Positions 35,701-42,886 of a stretch of 43,093 nucleotides of DNA are shown piece by piece (within the stretch, counting starts at the first letter, position 1; each line of letters opens with the position of its first letter). Under the pieces are notes generated by a model, which had not been told where the DNA came from, ran no database searches, and saw only the letters and a list, made by a program, of their open reading frames with translations. The stretch covers positions 105,312 to 148,404 of the forward strand of contig JAPOQU010000055.1 of the NCBI GenBank assembly GCA_026710545.1. The letters are read 5' to 3'. This stretch comes from Gammaproteobacteria bacterium (GTDB taxonomy: Bacteria; Pseudomonadota; Gammaproteobacteria; Eutrophobiales; Eutrophobiaceae). Position numbers and translations under genes: made by a program.

Positions 35701-35915
35701 CCAAGAAGCGTTTTCGGCCTATCATGCTGACTTCTTTGACCACCTTTCTCGGCTTCACGCCCCTCATTCTCGAACGAGCCATCCAGGCTCAGTTCCTGGC
35801 CCCGTTCGCGGCTACGCTTGGGGTCGGCATCCTTATTACGACTGCGATACTCATGATCTGTGTGCCTGCTTTGTTGGCGATCTACCTGCGGGTCAATCGG
35901 GTGCGCCGGAACTGA
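32736..35915 (+). CDS. RND family efflux permease
   Basis: This 1059-residue inner-membrane pump has the AcrB/HAE-type layout: TM1, a large periplasmic loop, TM2-6 with the proton-relay aspartates in GIIVDDAIVVAEH (TM4), then a second repeat with GVVVNDSLVMIDFVD. It exports hydrophobic compounds with the upstream fusion protein and outer membrane factor. Substrate is unknown. It is followed after 57 bp by the sterol-methyltransferase-like gene on the same strand, so export of a sterol- or triterpenoid-like product is an attractive possibility. It is not obviously the BstA-type sterol transporter, because it has the full tripartite drug-pump context. Confidence 0.95.
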   Translation: MSSVDPGHGERPGPIAYMAGNGVAANLLMVAILAAGLVSLTGLEREAWPPVPFNMVEVSMAYPGANPEEVEQSIIVKIEEQVEALDDVKSVRSVAAPGIASVSVEVKSGTDINQALDDVESAVSRIQSFPGAAERPRITEMTSRVSIIRLIVYGDTSRRSLKELAYQIEDELAALPTVSNVETTGTSDYEISIEVPLYRLRALGLTLDDVAGAVRRGSLDLSAGSIKTRTAEVRVRTLGQRYSQQDFENIVVLSRSDGTVVHLGDIAEVHDDFRDDNLIIRHNGKPAVFVEAYRVEGEPVMDVALAVQEHVANVIAPSLPEGVEISIWNDDSQTYSERVAILLKNGLLGLLLVLVALALFLEIQLAIWVAVGLATSGIGALAVMLAFDLSLNNISLFVFVLAIGIIVDDAIVVAEHIHQERQQGRPGVAAAIRGVRRIKKPLTFAVLTSIAAFTPVLFVPGGIGEIWRALPVVVIAMLFISLVDSLFILPNHLSRLHGPDWAPTSPVERFFWRTQRWVDSVLNRFVEGPLDQSLHFATRQPAVVLAGAVGMLILSISLLPAGIVATTYADVIEGDFVTANLEMPDGTTARRTHEVARELEQAGRRVIARFSKSRTEGTLPLLSGVTVTVGQEARVEGGGVLAKPTLNPKSHIAAIELKLVSAQERDISTVDVAQAWREEVGILPYVRGIDISGEVIDFGSPIEAVLSHPDPGRLVRIADSVVSELRGLEGVYDIRSDHTPGVREIQLGLREEARTLGLTLEDLALQARAAFFGAEALRVQRDREEVRVYVRLPEDERDAITDLEEYLIRTPSGAEVPLTQVARLTPGISPPEIRRRDGQRVVTVIAEVDSAVISANEANSILANSILADLQASNPGLTYIYGGEQQQQIESLGALFRSFILVLLFMYAMLAIPLRSYSKPIIVMAIIPFGLIGTIVGHWVLGVPVSATSMIGFFGLSGVVVNDSLVMIDFVDQRLRDGVPARKAVIDGAKKRFRPIMLTSLTTFLGFTPLILERAIQAQFLAPFAATLGVGILITTAILMICVPALLAIYLRVNRVRRN

Positions 35916-35972
35916 TGAACGTGAGGCTCTCCAGGCCGTATGTGACAGAAACATATAGGGAGGTAGGTTAGC

Positions 35973-37007
35973 ATGCTATTGCACAAACTATTCAGCGCGC
36001 TGAAGAGCGCGAGCCAGAGCACGAACATCACCCATCGACTGGAACATTTGGACAACTGGATGGAACGAGCGGCGCCGGAAGGTGTGGACGCAAACCGCTA
36101 CGACCATACCGCAACGGTGAAAGAGTACTACGAGATTTGCAACGAGCTCATGGTGTTCGGTTGGAACGAATCCTTGCATTTCGCGCCCTTGACGCCTCAT
36201 GAGAGTCTGGAGGACTCCATCATCCGGCATCAGCGCCTGATGATCGACAAGCTGGAGTTGCAAGCGGGTATGACGGTTATCGATGTAGGTTGTGGTATTG
36301 GCGGCCCGATGCGTCGTGTTGTCCGCGAGGGGGGAGTGAGGGTTGTCGGGATCAACAATAATGAGATCCAGATGGAAAAGGCAAAAATGCTGAACGCTAA
36401 GGCGGGCATTGACCACAAGGTGAATTACGTTGCGTGCAGCTTTATGGATATGGGTGTCATCGAAGACAACACTTTCGACGCGGGTTATGCAATCGAGTCG
36501 ACATGCCATGCGCCGGACAAGGAAGGCGCGTATGCAGAGATATTCCGCGTGTTGAAACCCGGAGCCTTGTTCTGGTGTCATGAAATGTGCATGACGGATA
36601 AATTCGATCCGAATGACGCAAGTCACCGGGCCATCAAACAGGAACTTATGCGCAGCGTTGCGCTGAAAGAAATCGCGACGTCAGGGGAAGTGGAGCAAGC
36701 GCTCGAAGCGGTTGGCTTCAGCGTCCTCGAGGCGGTGGACAGGGACATAAAGGAAGGTCCATCCACACCCTGGTATCAACCTATGGAGACTCGGCATGGG
36801 ATATTAAACAGCGCACAGTACATTCATCGGTGGGGCCGCGCAGGGCTCATAAGGGTGCTGAAGTTGGGCGAAATGTTCAGGTTGATTCCGAAGGAGCCGA
36901 GGCGAATAGTCCAATTCATGGATCGCACCGCGAAGGCCTATGTTGCAGGCGGCAGATCGGGGATCTTTACGCCGTTGTACTGTTTCCTGGCTCGGAAACC
37001 CCTTTGA
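35973..37007 (+). CDS. Sterol 24-C-methyltransferase-like SAM methyltransferase
   Basis: This 344-residue class I methyltransferase has the SAM motif DVGCGIGGPMRR at residues 104-115 and a close copy of the sterol methyltransferase core: YYEICNELMVFGWNESLHF (52-70), NNNEIQMEKAKM, YAIESTCHAPDKEGAYAEIFRVLKPG (172-197) and MTDKFDPND. The C-terminal domain is also of sterol methyltransferase type, with LVAGG/GIFTP-like VAGGRSGIFTPLYCFLARKP. Eukaryotic Erg6/SMT1 adds a methyl to C-24 of the sterol side chain. GGAGG sits nine bases before ATG 35973. The end overlaps the convergent P450 gene by 41 bp. The sterol role is inferred from these motifs; a related lipid could be the substrate. Confidence 0.88.
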   Translation: MLLHKLFSALKSASQSTNITHRLEHLDNWMERAAPEGVDANRYDHTATVKEYYEICNELMVFGWNESLHFAPLTPHESLEDSIIRHQRLMIDKLELQAGMTVIDVGCGIGGPMRRVVREGGVRVVGINNNEIQMEKAKMLNAKAGIDHKVNYVACSFMDMGVIEDNTFDAGYAIESTCHAPDKEGAYAEIFRVLKPGALFWCHEMCMTDKFDPNDASHRAIKQELMRSVALKEIATSGEVEQALEAVGFSVLEAVDRDIKEGPSTPWYQPMETRHGILNSAQYIHRWGRAGLIRVLKLGEMFRLIPKEPRRIVQFMDRTAKAYVAGGRSGIFTPLYCFLARKPL

Positions 37008-39021
37008 TAGGGTGCCGGTGCCCGGTCACCCGAAACTTGAAATTCTTGTCGGGGCTGGTCTTGGGTAGCGGATTCAACTTTAATTGGTAGTCCTTGGGCA
37101 CCATTTCCAACTCCAGGTGACGGGCGATCAAGAGCAGGTTAGCCACCAGTTGCAGTTCGGTCCAGCGCGATCCGGCACAGATATGAGTGTCTACGCCGAA
37201 CGGTGCATAGGCATTGGCCCCGGTGTGCTTGTGTTCGTTACGGGGCTCCGTATAACGATCAATATCGAACTTCTCGGGATCCGGGAAGTGTTCTTCCATA
37301 AAGTGTGTCGCAGCAAATACAACCCAGACGGTGCTGTACGCCGGCACTTGCTTACCCTCGACCTCGAACGAGTTCATAGCAGTGCGCAAATGCAGTGGTA
37401 TGACCGGATGCAACCGCAACACCTCCATGGCGAAGCGGTGGGTTATATCGATAGCCGACATATTGAAATCTGTCCCGACCGGGTCTCCGTTCTCAAACAG
37501 TGCGTCCGCCTCGGCAACGATTTGTTCCCGGTAGTGTGGGTTTTTCAGCAGTTCGTAGATCGCAAAAGCCATCGCACTAGCCGTATAATGGCCGGCGATA
37601 ATCGGTGCGATAAATGCAAATCCCAGGTTGGTTTCAGGCAGGAACTGGGGATCGGACTGATGCAATTCTATCAGGTCGTCAACTAAGTCCCGCCGTTTGC
37701 CCTCTCGCTGCGCCGGTGTGTGTGAGGCGTGGATCTTGGCATACAATTCGAGCACGCGTTTGCGGTAGCGGTTCATCCTTGGCGTCTTTAACGTGAACTT
37801 GGGCAGCAATCCCATAACATGGACCTGTAATGCCCGGTATTCGAACTTGAGCAGGTCGTCAAGGATCTCGGTTGCCTCTATGCTTGCGCAGAGTTGAGCG
37901 ACCTGGTCGCTGACAAATCTCTGGCAGGCCATCTCGCCCGGCACCACCTTGCCGATGCTCCATTGTGCAATTGCACGCCGACCCATCGCAAACAATTCTT
38001 CCATCCGGTCTTCAACGACTTTGTGGGAAACGCCCGGCCGCATCGCTTTGCGCATGCGAAAATGTTCGGGTCCACTCATGCTGGCGATGGAGCGCTCCGT
38101 TCCCCATTCGGATTGAAAGTTTTCCAGGTAATCCCGTGTGCGCAGGTAGTTACGGCCATTCCTGCCGGCCCAGTGGTTCAACTTTGCGCCGGCCAGCACC
38201 ACCATCTCGCGGCCGGGGGTCTTGAGTTTAAACACCGGTCCTACCTCCCTGACTTTTTCCGCGACGAACTTGGGTATGTTTTTTTCCCAGAACGGTTTCG
38301 AAAAAAGAATATCCCGAAGCCCCACTTCCGGCAGGGTGGGGTGTGTTACCGGGCGCATGCTTGCCGGTGGCCGATAGGAACTGCGCACTGCGTTTCCGAT
38401 GGTCCTGCCGATCAGGTCCATGCCGCTGAACAGTTCGATGCGCTCCTCGGCGAGTTCGTACTCCTCGGGTTCCAGCATCGCGCGGAAACCGCCGCAGTTG
38501 TGCACCAGTCCGATGATGCACATGTCGCGAGGGTCGGGAATCTCGTCGTCGAACAGGACGCGTATGATCCGGCCCTTTATTTCTTCACCGGTCCTGCCGT
38601 GCACCATGGGGTAACGGCCGGAACGGGACACCTTGCCCGACAGGGTCCAGACCCCGCCGGCATCGGCTTCGAAAATGCCTTTATTCACCAGGCGGTTGAT
38701 CACCGATTCGTTGATGTCATTGGCGTGCCTGGCGATGCGTTCCACCCAGAACTGTGGAGATTGCGTCTTTTCCTCCCGGGCGATTTCATCCAGCGCGGGG
38801 TCGAGCAACTCATCGCCGGTGGGAGTCGCATCGACCAGGATAAGCGTCTCCAGATCGGTGTCGATACGGTTATCCAGGGCGAGGTCCATGAGGATACTGC
38901 CGGCGAGCGCGCAGGACATTTTCCACTCCGGGATGGGAATGAAATAGCCGGAATCGTCACTGTGCAGCAACAGGAGCAGTTCTTCAGCGAATCTCATGTC
39001 CGTTTTCTCTGATCGAGACAT
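36967..39021 (-). CDS. GPP34 (GOLPH3-like) domain fused to cytochrome P450
   Basis: This 684-residue protein has two domains. Residues about 8-220 match GPP34: FAEELLLLLHSDDSG, ALAGSILMDLALDNRI, VDATPTGDELLDPALDEIA, LVNKGIFE and RYP, then a second part PDPRDMCIIGLVHNCGGFRAML. In eukaryotes this fold (GOLPH3) binds PI4P on membranes. From about 230 onward it is a P450 with I-helix AGHYTAS (476-482), ExxR (E533, R536) and the heme loop FGVDTHICAG with C615. The I-helix resembles that of CYP51-like sterol oxidases, but no CYP51 assignment is claimed. It is co-transcribed with the Rieske gene (44 bp gap). I know of no characterised protein with this fusion. Confidence 0.88.
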   Translation of the reverse strand: MSRSEKTDMRFAEELLLLLHSDDSGYFIPIPEWKMSCALAGSILMDLALDNRIDTDLETLILVDATPTGDELLDPALDEIAREEKTQSPQFWVERIARHANDINESVINRLVNKGIFEADAGGVWTLSGKVSRSGRYPMVHGRTGEEIKGRIIRVLFDDEIPDPRDMCIIGLVHNCGGFRAMLEPEEYELAEERIELFSGMDLIGRTIGNAVRSSYRPPASMRPVTHPTLPEVGLRDILFSKPFWEKNIPKFVAEKVREVGPVFKLKTPGREMVVLAGAKLNHWAGRNGRNYLRTRDYLENFQSEWGTERSIASMSGPEHFRMRKAMRPGVSHKVVEDRMEELFAMGRRAIAQWSIGKVVPGEMACQRFVSDQVAQLCASIEATEILDDLLKFEYRALQVHVMGLLPKFTLKTPRMNRYRKRVLELYAKIHASHTPAQREGKRRDLVDDLIELHQSDPQFLPETNLGFAFIAPIIAGHYTASAMAFAIYELLKNPHYREQIVAEADALFENGDPVGTDFNMSAIDITHRFAMEVLRLHPVIPLHLRTAMNSFEVEGKQVPAYSTVWVVFAATHFMEEHFPDPEKFDIDRYTEPRNEHKHTGANAYAPFGVDTHICAGSRWTELQLVANLLLIARHLELEMVPKDYQLKLNPLPKTSPDKNFKFRVTGHRHPIKGVSEPGNSTTA

Positions 39022-39065
39022 CCTGGTATTTTCTCAAACGAACCTGGGTATTGGCAACATGCGAA

Positions 39066-40121
39066 TTAGCTTGTGACGGAACTCAACCGGAGATCGTCCC
39101 GGTCCGTCGCCGGATAAGTCTCTGGGTAGAACTGGCGGCAATAGCGGCGGTATGTCATTACTTCACCATCTGCCTGACTCAGCCGGGGTCGGGGCCAATA
39201 TTGTTTTTTCCCCCAGATGATTACATCCTGCGCAACATCCTGTTTCTGCGCCCGTAACATAATGCGGTTCATTATCCGGTGGCGCAGCCTCATCGGGATA
39301 AAGCGCAAACCCACGATGGGTCGCTTCGGTTTGCGAAGCTCCCTCACCTGGCTCACCAACACCAGTTGGAGATGTGTATCGTCAATGGGTGTTGAGAGTA
39401 CCCACAACCTTGCATCCATACCAATTGTCTTCTCGTAAATTTCAACATACGAGTAACCGACCCCGTAGAGATGTGTAATGGCCGAGACATCGTAGATGTT
39501 ATCGATCATCCCCGCAAATTTTCGATTGCGTCTGAAGTCGAAACAGGATATCAGATGGGCGCCGTCTATCGATACCTCGCCGACCTGGCATACATTGTCG
39601 TAGCCGTGTATATAACGCAGGTGCGCCAAATCTACGGAGTTCTCAGCCGTTTCCTGGGGATGGCCGGGGAAACGGAAGAAGCCCAGTGCCAGAGCGCTCC
39701 AGTCCGGGCCGGTGGCCGGTTCGTCCGGCAGGTGCCATTGGGGCAACCGTCCGCCGACTCCCCACCAGGCGAACACCAGACCGAGTACTTCTCTTGTTTC
39801 ATACGTTTTCAACCTGGCTGTTTTGGGCGCCGCTGCATACGGTGTGGCAACGCACTGGCCGCTTGTATCGTACTCAAATCCGTGAAAGGGACAGACCAGG
39901 CAACCGTTGCGTACCCGGGTCCCCACATCCGGACCCAGGTGGGAGCCCATGTGCGGGCATATCGCGTCGGCCACGCAGATTTGACCTTCAGCGTCACACC
40001 AGGCAATGATTTCCTGGCCCATCCAGGTTTTCCCGATCAGTTTTTTCTTCAGGATGGATTTTCGCTCGGCAATGAAATACCACCCCTCGGGAAATGGTGG
40101 CAGTTTATCCGTGCTATGCAT
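39066..40121 (-). CDS. Rieske-type oxygenase
   Basis: This 351-residue oxygenase has a [2Fe-2S] Rieske centre: C55-P-H57 and C77-P-F-H80. The mononuclear iron site D-x2-H-x4-H appears in ENSVDLAHLRYIHGYD (D164, H167, H172). The pattern is like that of 3-ketosteroid 9-alpha-hydroxylase (KshA), cholesterol 7-desaturase (DAF-36/Neverland) and bacterial sterol C-4 demethylase SdmA, all acting on sterols. No reductase partner is seen. It is transcribed ahead of the P450 gene and diverges from the selenoprotein gene. The steroid-type substrate is inferred from family and neighbours. Confidence 0.88.
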   Translation of the reverse strand: MHSTDKLPPFPEGWYFIAERKSILKKKLIGKTWMGQEIIAWCDAEGQICVADAICPHMGSHLGPDVGTRVRNGCLVCPFHGFEYDTSGQCVATPYAAAPKTARLKTYETREVLGLVFAWWGVGGRLPQWHLPDEPATGPDWSALALGFFRFPGHPQETAENSVDLAHLRYIHGYDNVCQVGEVSIDGAHLISCFDFRRNRKFAGMIDNIYDVSAITHLYGVGYSYVEIYEKTIGMDARLWVLSTPIDDTHLQLVLVSQVRELRKPKRPIVGLRFIPMRLRHRIMNRIMLRAQKQDVAQDVIIWGKKQYWPRPRLSQADGEVMTYRRYCRQFYPETYPATDRDDLRLSSVTS

Positions 40122-40160
40122 CGGTTCGGGCAGGTGGGGTTGCCATGGCTATGCAATAAT

Positions 40161-40175
40161 ATCATACGTTATGAT
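40161..40175. promoter_or_regulatory. 15-bp palindrome in the Rieske/selenoprotein control region
   Basis: ATCATA-CGT-TATGAT is a perfect inverted repeat about 40 bp before the Rieske start and 90 bp before the selenoprotein start. On the minus strand TATAAT (40194-40189) lies just upstream of it, so a protein bound to the palindrome could block Rieske-P450 transcription. No regulator gene is adjacent. Confidence 0.5.
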
Positions 40176-40262
40176 TCATTTTGAATGTATTATATAACCC
40201 GTTAATATCCATTGGTAAAAGACACTTACATACGTTGCTTATCATAGAACAGGCATACTGAT

Positions 40263-41375
40263 ATGGTAGATACATCACCGCTCGTAGTGCGGGATGACCT
40301 CAAATCGGCCTTGACCCAGGCCTGGTCGGAAGTGGCACAGACCGGCGCCTGGCTGAGCGGCGAACAACGTCTTGCAATCGCAAACGAAGCCCGCAACGCA
40401 TGGCAATGCAAACTCTGCCAACGGCGCAAGGAAGCCCTGTCGCCCTATACGATCAAGGGTGATCATGAGCACCTCGGCGCGCTCCCCGATGCCTGGCTCG
40501 AGGCGGTACACCGGATAGTTACCGACTCCGGCCGCATCACTGAGAGTTGGTATGATGCAACCATCGCTGCCGGTATCATTGAAGATGAATTCATCGAACT
40601 GTTAAGTCTCGTTACAATTGTCACCGGGGCGGACACCTTCATGCGTGCTATCGGGCTTCCACCGCTGGTGTTGCCCGCAACAGGAGAACAAGGCACAGCG
40701 CCACGAAGGCGACCGGGCGGGGCAAAGACAGGGCCGGGATGGGCGCCAACGGTTGCGCCGGAAGATGCAGGCCCCGAACTCGGCGATTTTTACGAGACAG
40801 GTCCCGCCGCCTATATTCGACGTGCGCTGACCCTGGTTCCCGGCGAAGCAGGCCGTTTTTGGCCGCTTGCGAACCAACTCTACCTGAGTAATCCCTTAAG
40901 AGTCGAACTCGAGGGGGTCGAGCGCGCACTCACACGGGCGCAGATGGAATTCATTGCGACCCGCACCTCGGCCTATCTCGACTGTTTTTACTGAACTGCC
41001 AGTCATGCAATGCGGCTCAGTTTGAGTGGCGAACACACCGGCGACGAGTACGCGCTTGAAGACGCGATCGGTAAAGGCTCCGGGGACAGCGGCCTGCCCC
41101 AGGGAGAGCTTCTCAATGACTTTGTCGAGGCTGTCTGCGCAGGTGATGGCGCGCGCACGGCAACAGTCCGGCAAAAAATCATCGAAGAGATGGGTGAGGC
41201 GGCGATGATAGATGCCGCGGCGGTCATTGCGGCATTTAACTGTTACCCGCGCATTGCCGATGCTACGGGCATCCCCCTGGAGGAAGCCAAGGCAGCGGCA
41301 ACCGCAGCCATGCGCGCCGAACTGGGCCTGGATGAGCTTGATTCCCGCAAAAAACCTGGTGAGACGTGGTCCTGA
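40263..41375 (+). CDS. AhpD-like selenoprotein with in-frame TGA (Sec244)
   Basis: Two frames in the same phase (243 codons, then 126 more) are separated by one TGA at 40992-40994. The TGA replaces the second cysteine of an AhpD-type centre: C241-F-Y-(TGA)-T-A-S-H248. Glu229 lies 12 residues before C241, so E-x11-C-x2-U-x3-H matches the AhpD active-site spacing (E118, C130, C133, H137). Coding continues with Ala-rich helices to TGA 41375, giving 370 residues. Its first half holds a second CxxC in AWQCKLCQRRKEALSP, typical of this AhpD-like group. A SECIS-like hairpin follows the TGA. It diverges from the Rieske gene. A nonsense-mutated pseudogene is the main alternative. Confidence 0.8.
41011..41031 (+). 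promoter_or_regulatory. Candidate bacterial SECIS hairpin
   Basis: GCGGCTCA (41012-41019) pairs with TGAGTGGC (41023-41030) around the loop GTT (41020-41022). The upper four pairs are Watson-Crick, the fifth is G-U and one G-G mismatch follows. The loop G lies 25 nt after the TGA, inside the usual window for bacterial SECIS elements, which need a G at the top of a short loop. A longer stem, GCCA (40998-41001) with TGGC (41027-41030), competes with the lower part. Confidence 0.55.
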
Positions 41376-41395
41376 GACCGTCTGGAAACAAACCC

Positions 41396-41497
41396 ATGAA
41401 TACTACCCTGTTGATTACCGGGGCGATTGTTTTTGCCGGCGCGCTGCTGTTAGCCTGGCTGGTACATCGGCAAGAGCGCCGCAATAAGCAATCCTGA
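41396..41497 (+). CDS. Small single-span membrane protein
   Basis: A 33-residue frame begins 20 bases after the selenoprotein stop: MNTTLLITGAIVFAGALL, a continuing hydrophobic stretch LAWLV, then the charged tail HRQERRNKQS. It has one membrane helix with an outside-in positive tail, as in many small stress or complex-assembly proteins. No family is recognised. TGGAAA precedes the ATG by about nine bases. It may be co-translated with the selenoprotein. Confidence 0.45.
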   Translation: MNTTLLITGAIVFAGALLLAWLVHRQERRNKQS

Positions 41498-41522
41498 CAG
41501 CGCTGATTTCTTGCGCATCGCG

Positions 41523-41548
41523 CCTCCAGCCCGATTTGTCGGGCGGAG
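41523..41548. terminator. Hairpin downstream of the selenoprotein operon
   Basis: CTCC-A-GCCCG pairs with CGGGC-GGAG around ATTTGT, a 9-bp stem with one bulged A, 26 bp after the small membrane protein gene. There is no T-run, so termination may be Rho-dependent or the hairpin may only protect the mRNA. Confidence 0.45.
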
Positions 41549-41637
41549 AACAGCTATTTCAGGTGGGTTTCTGGACGGCCGTACAGATATAAGTGAGTTC
41601 CAGGGATTCGGTGTCAACGGTAACCTATTGATTTCAT

Positions 41638-41714
41638 TGGTCGGGGTGAGAGGATTTGAACCTCCGGCCCCTGCCTCCCGAAGGCAGTGCTCTACCAGGC
41701 TGAGCTACACCCCG
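41638..41714 (-). tRNA. tRNA-Pro (anticodon CGG)
   Basis: The minus strand folds into a 77-nt cloverleaf. The acceptor stem is CGGGGTG with CACCCCG, then A and an encoded CCA. The anticodon stem is CTGCC/GGCAG around the loop TTCGGGA, giving anticodon CGG, which reads CCG proline codons. The T-arm has GGTTCAAATCC. It lies alone between the selenoprotein operon and ispB. Confidence 0.95.
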
Positions 41715-41861
41715 ATATGGAAATACGGAAAGACCAGCAGACTGATTAACCCCGTATGCCGGTTGTAAGTGCGAACTCTACCTTACAATACGCTTTGCGT
41801 CTACAACCCAAAGAGGACGGCCCCCCGCTTACTACATGTGGGGACAAGCCTTAAGACTGAC

Positions 41862-41885
41862 GGGGACGGATTTAAATCCGTCCCC
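41862..41885. terminator. 24-bp perfect palindrome after ispB
   Basis: GGGGACGGATTT/AAATCCGTCCCC is an uninterrupted palindrome, eight bases after the ispB stop on the minus strand. It is probably the ispB terminator, although a loop must be melted out of the centre and no strong T-run follows in that direction. It looks like a mobile palindromic unit. Confidence 0.55.
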
Positions 41886-41893
41886 CTTTCTCT

Positions 41894-42886
41894 TCAGTAA
41901 TCCCGCTCGGTAGCGAAATGGGCCAGCGTGAACAGCGCGTCCAGGTATCTTGACCGGGGCAGGTGATCGAGGGTACGCATGGCGAGATCGGCCTCCTGGC
42001 GGGCGCGTTCACGGGTGTACTGGATCCCTCCGGTTGCCGCGATGGCTGCACTTATCTGTTCCATGTCATCGAGGCTGCCCTGTTTTACGGCGCGCCTGAT
42101 CAGTGCCGCCTGCTCGTCCGGGCAATGCCAGAGGGCATACAACAGGGGCAGGGTGGGTTTGCCTTCTGCCAGGTCATCACCGATGTTTTTGCCCAGGTTG
42201 TCGCTGGAAGCGCTGTAATCCAGCGCATCGTCGATAAGTTGATAGGCAATACCCAGGTGCCTGCCATAGCCGGACATGGCCAGTTCCGTTTTTTGGTCCT
42301 GTCCGGCGATAACGGCTCCCACCCGGGCAGCAGCCTCGAATAATTTTGCCGTTTTATTATGTATGACCTGCAGGTAGCGCTGCTCAGTCGTTTCCGGGTC
42401 ATGCCGGTTGATGAGTTGTTGTACCTCTCCTTCGGCAATGGTGTTGGTTGCGTCAGCCATGATTTTCATGACGTGCATGGAACCTGCTTCCACCATCATC
42501 TGGAAGGCGCGGGAATAGAGAAAATCCCCGACCAACACGCTTGCCTCGTTACCCCAGCGCTGGTTGGCGGTGGCTTGACCGCGCCGCAGCATGGAGGCAT
42601 CGACCACGTCGTCGTGCAGCAGGGTGGCGGTGTGGATAAATTCTATGACGGCTGCGAGTTTGACGTGCAGGTCTCCACTATAGGCAAAACTGTTGGCGCT
42701 GAGCAACACCAGCGCCGGCCGCAGTCTTTTACCTCCGCTGTTGACGATGTAATGGCTTAACTGGTCTATAAGCCCGATTTCGGAATGCAGTTTTTCCTCT
42801 ATCAGGGCGTTCACAAGGGACATATCGTCCCGGATCAGTTCCTGGATTGTCTCCAGGCCGGAATCGCTTTGTGGCACTGCACTCAT
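41894..42886 (-). CDS. ispB: Octaprenyl diphosphate synthase
   Basis: This 330-residue trans-polyprenyl synthase makes the side chain of ubiquinone or menaquinone. The first Asp-rich motif is LLHDDVVDAS and the second QLIDDALDY, preceded by GGKRLRP near residue 50 and GNEASVLVGDFL. ATG 42886 (MSAVPQS) fits the usual length (E. coli 323); the frame continues upstream to 43081 but that part is proline- and serine-rich and unlike the family. The neighbouring rplU-rpmA operon, which is often divergent from ispB, would lie just outside the window. Confidence 0.95.
   Translation of the reverse strand: MSAVPQSDSGLETIQELIRDDMSLVNALIEEKLHSEIGLIDQLSHYIVNSGGKRLRPALVLLSANSFAYSGDLHVKLAAVIEFIHTATLLHDDVVDASMLRRGQATANQRWGNEASVLVGDFLYSRAFQMMVEAGSMHVMKIMADATNTIAEGEVQQLINRHDPETTEQRYLQVIHNKTAKLFEAAARVGAVIAGQDQKTELAMSGYGRHLGIAYQLIDDALDYSASSDNLGKNIGDDLAEGKPTLPLLYALWHCPDEQAALIRRAVKQGSLDDMEQISAAIAATGGIQYTRERARQEADLAMRTLDHLPRSRYLDALFTLAHFATERDY

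Noticed and set aside
32736..35915. BstA-type bacterial sterol transporter
   Set aside because: The full tripartite drug-pump operon and AcrB-like layout fit an HAE-type exporter. A sterol substrate is proposed only from its neighbours.
40992..40994. Nonsense mutation making the AhpD-like gene a pseudogene
   Set aside because: The TGA is exactly at the redox Cys position, coding continues in frame with intact His248, and a SECIS-like hairpin follows. A random stop would rarely meet all three. It is still the main alternative and is stated as such.
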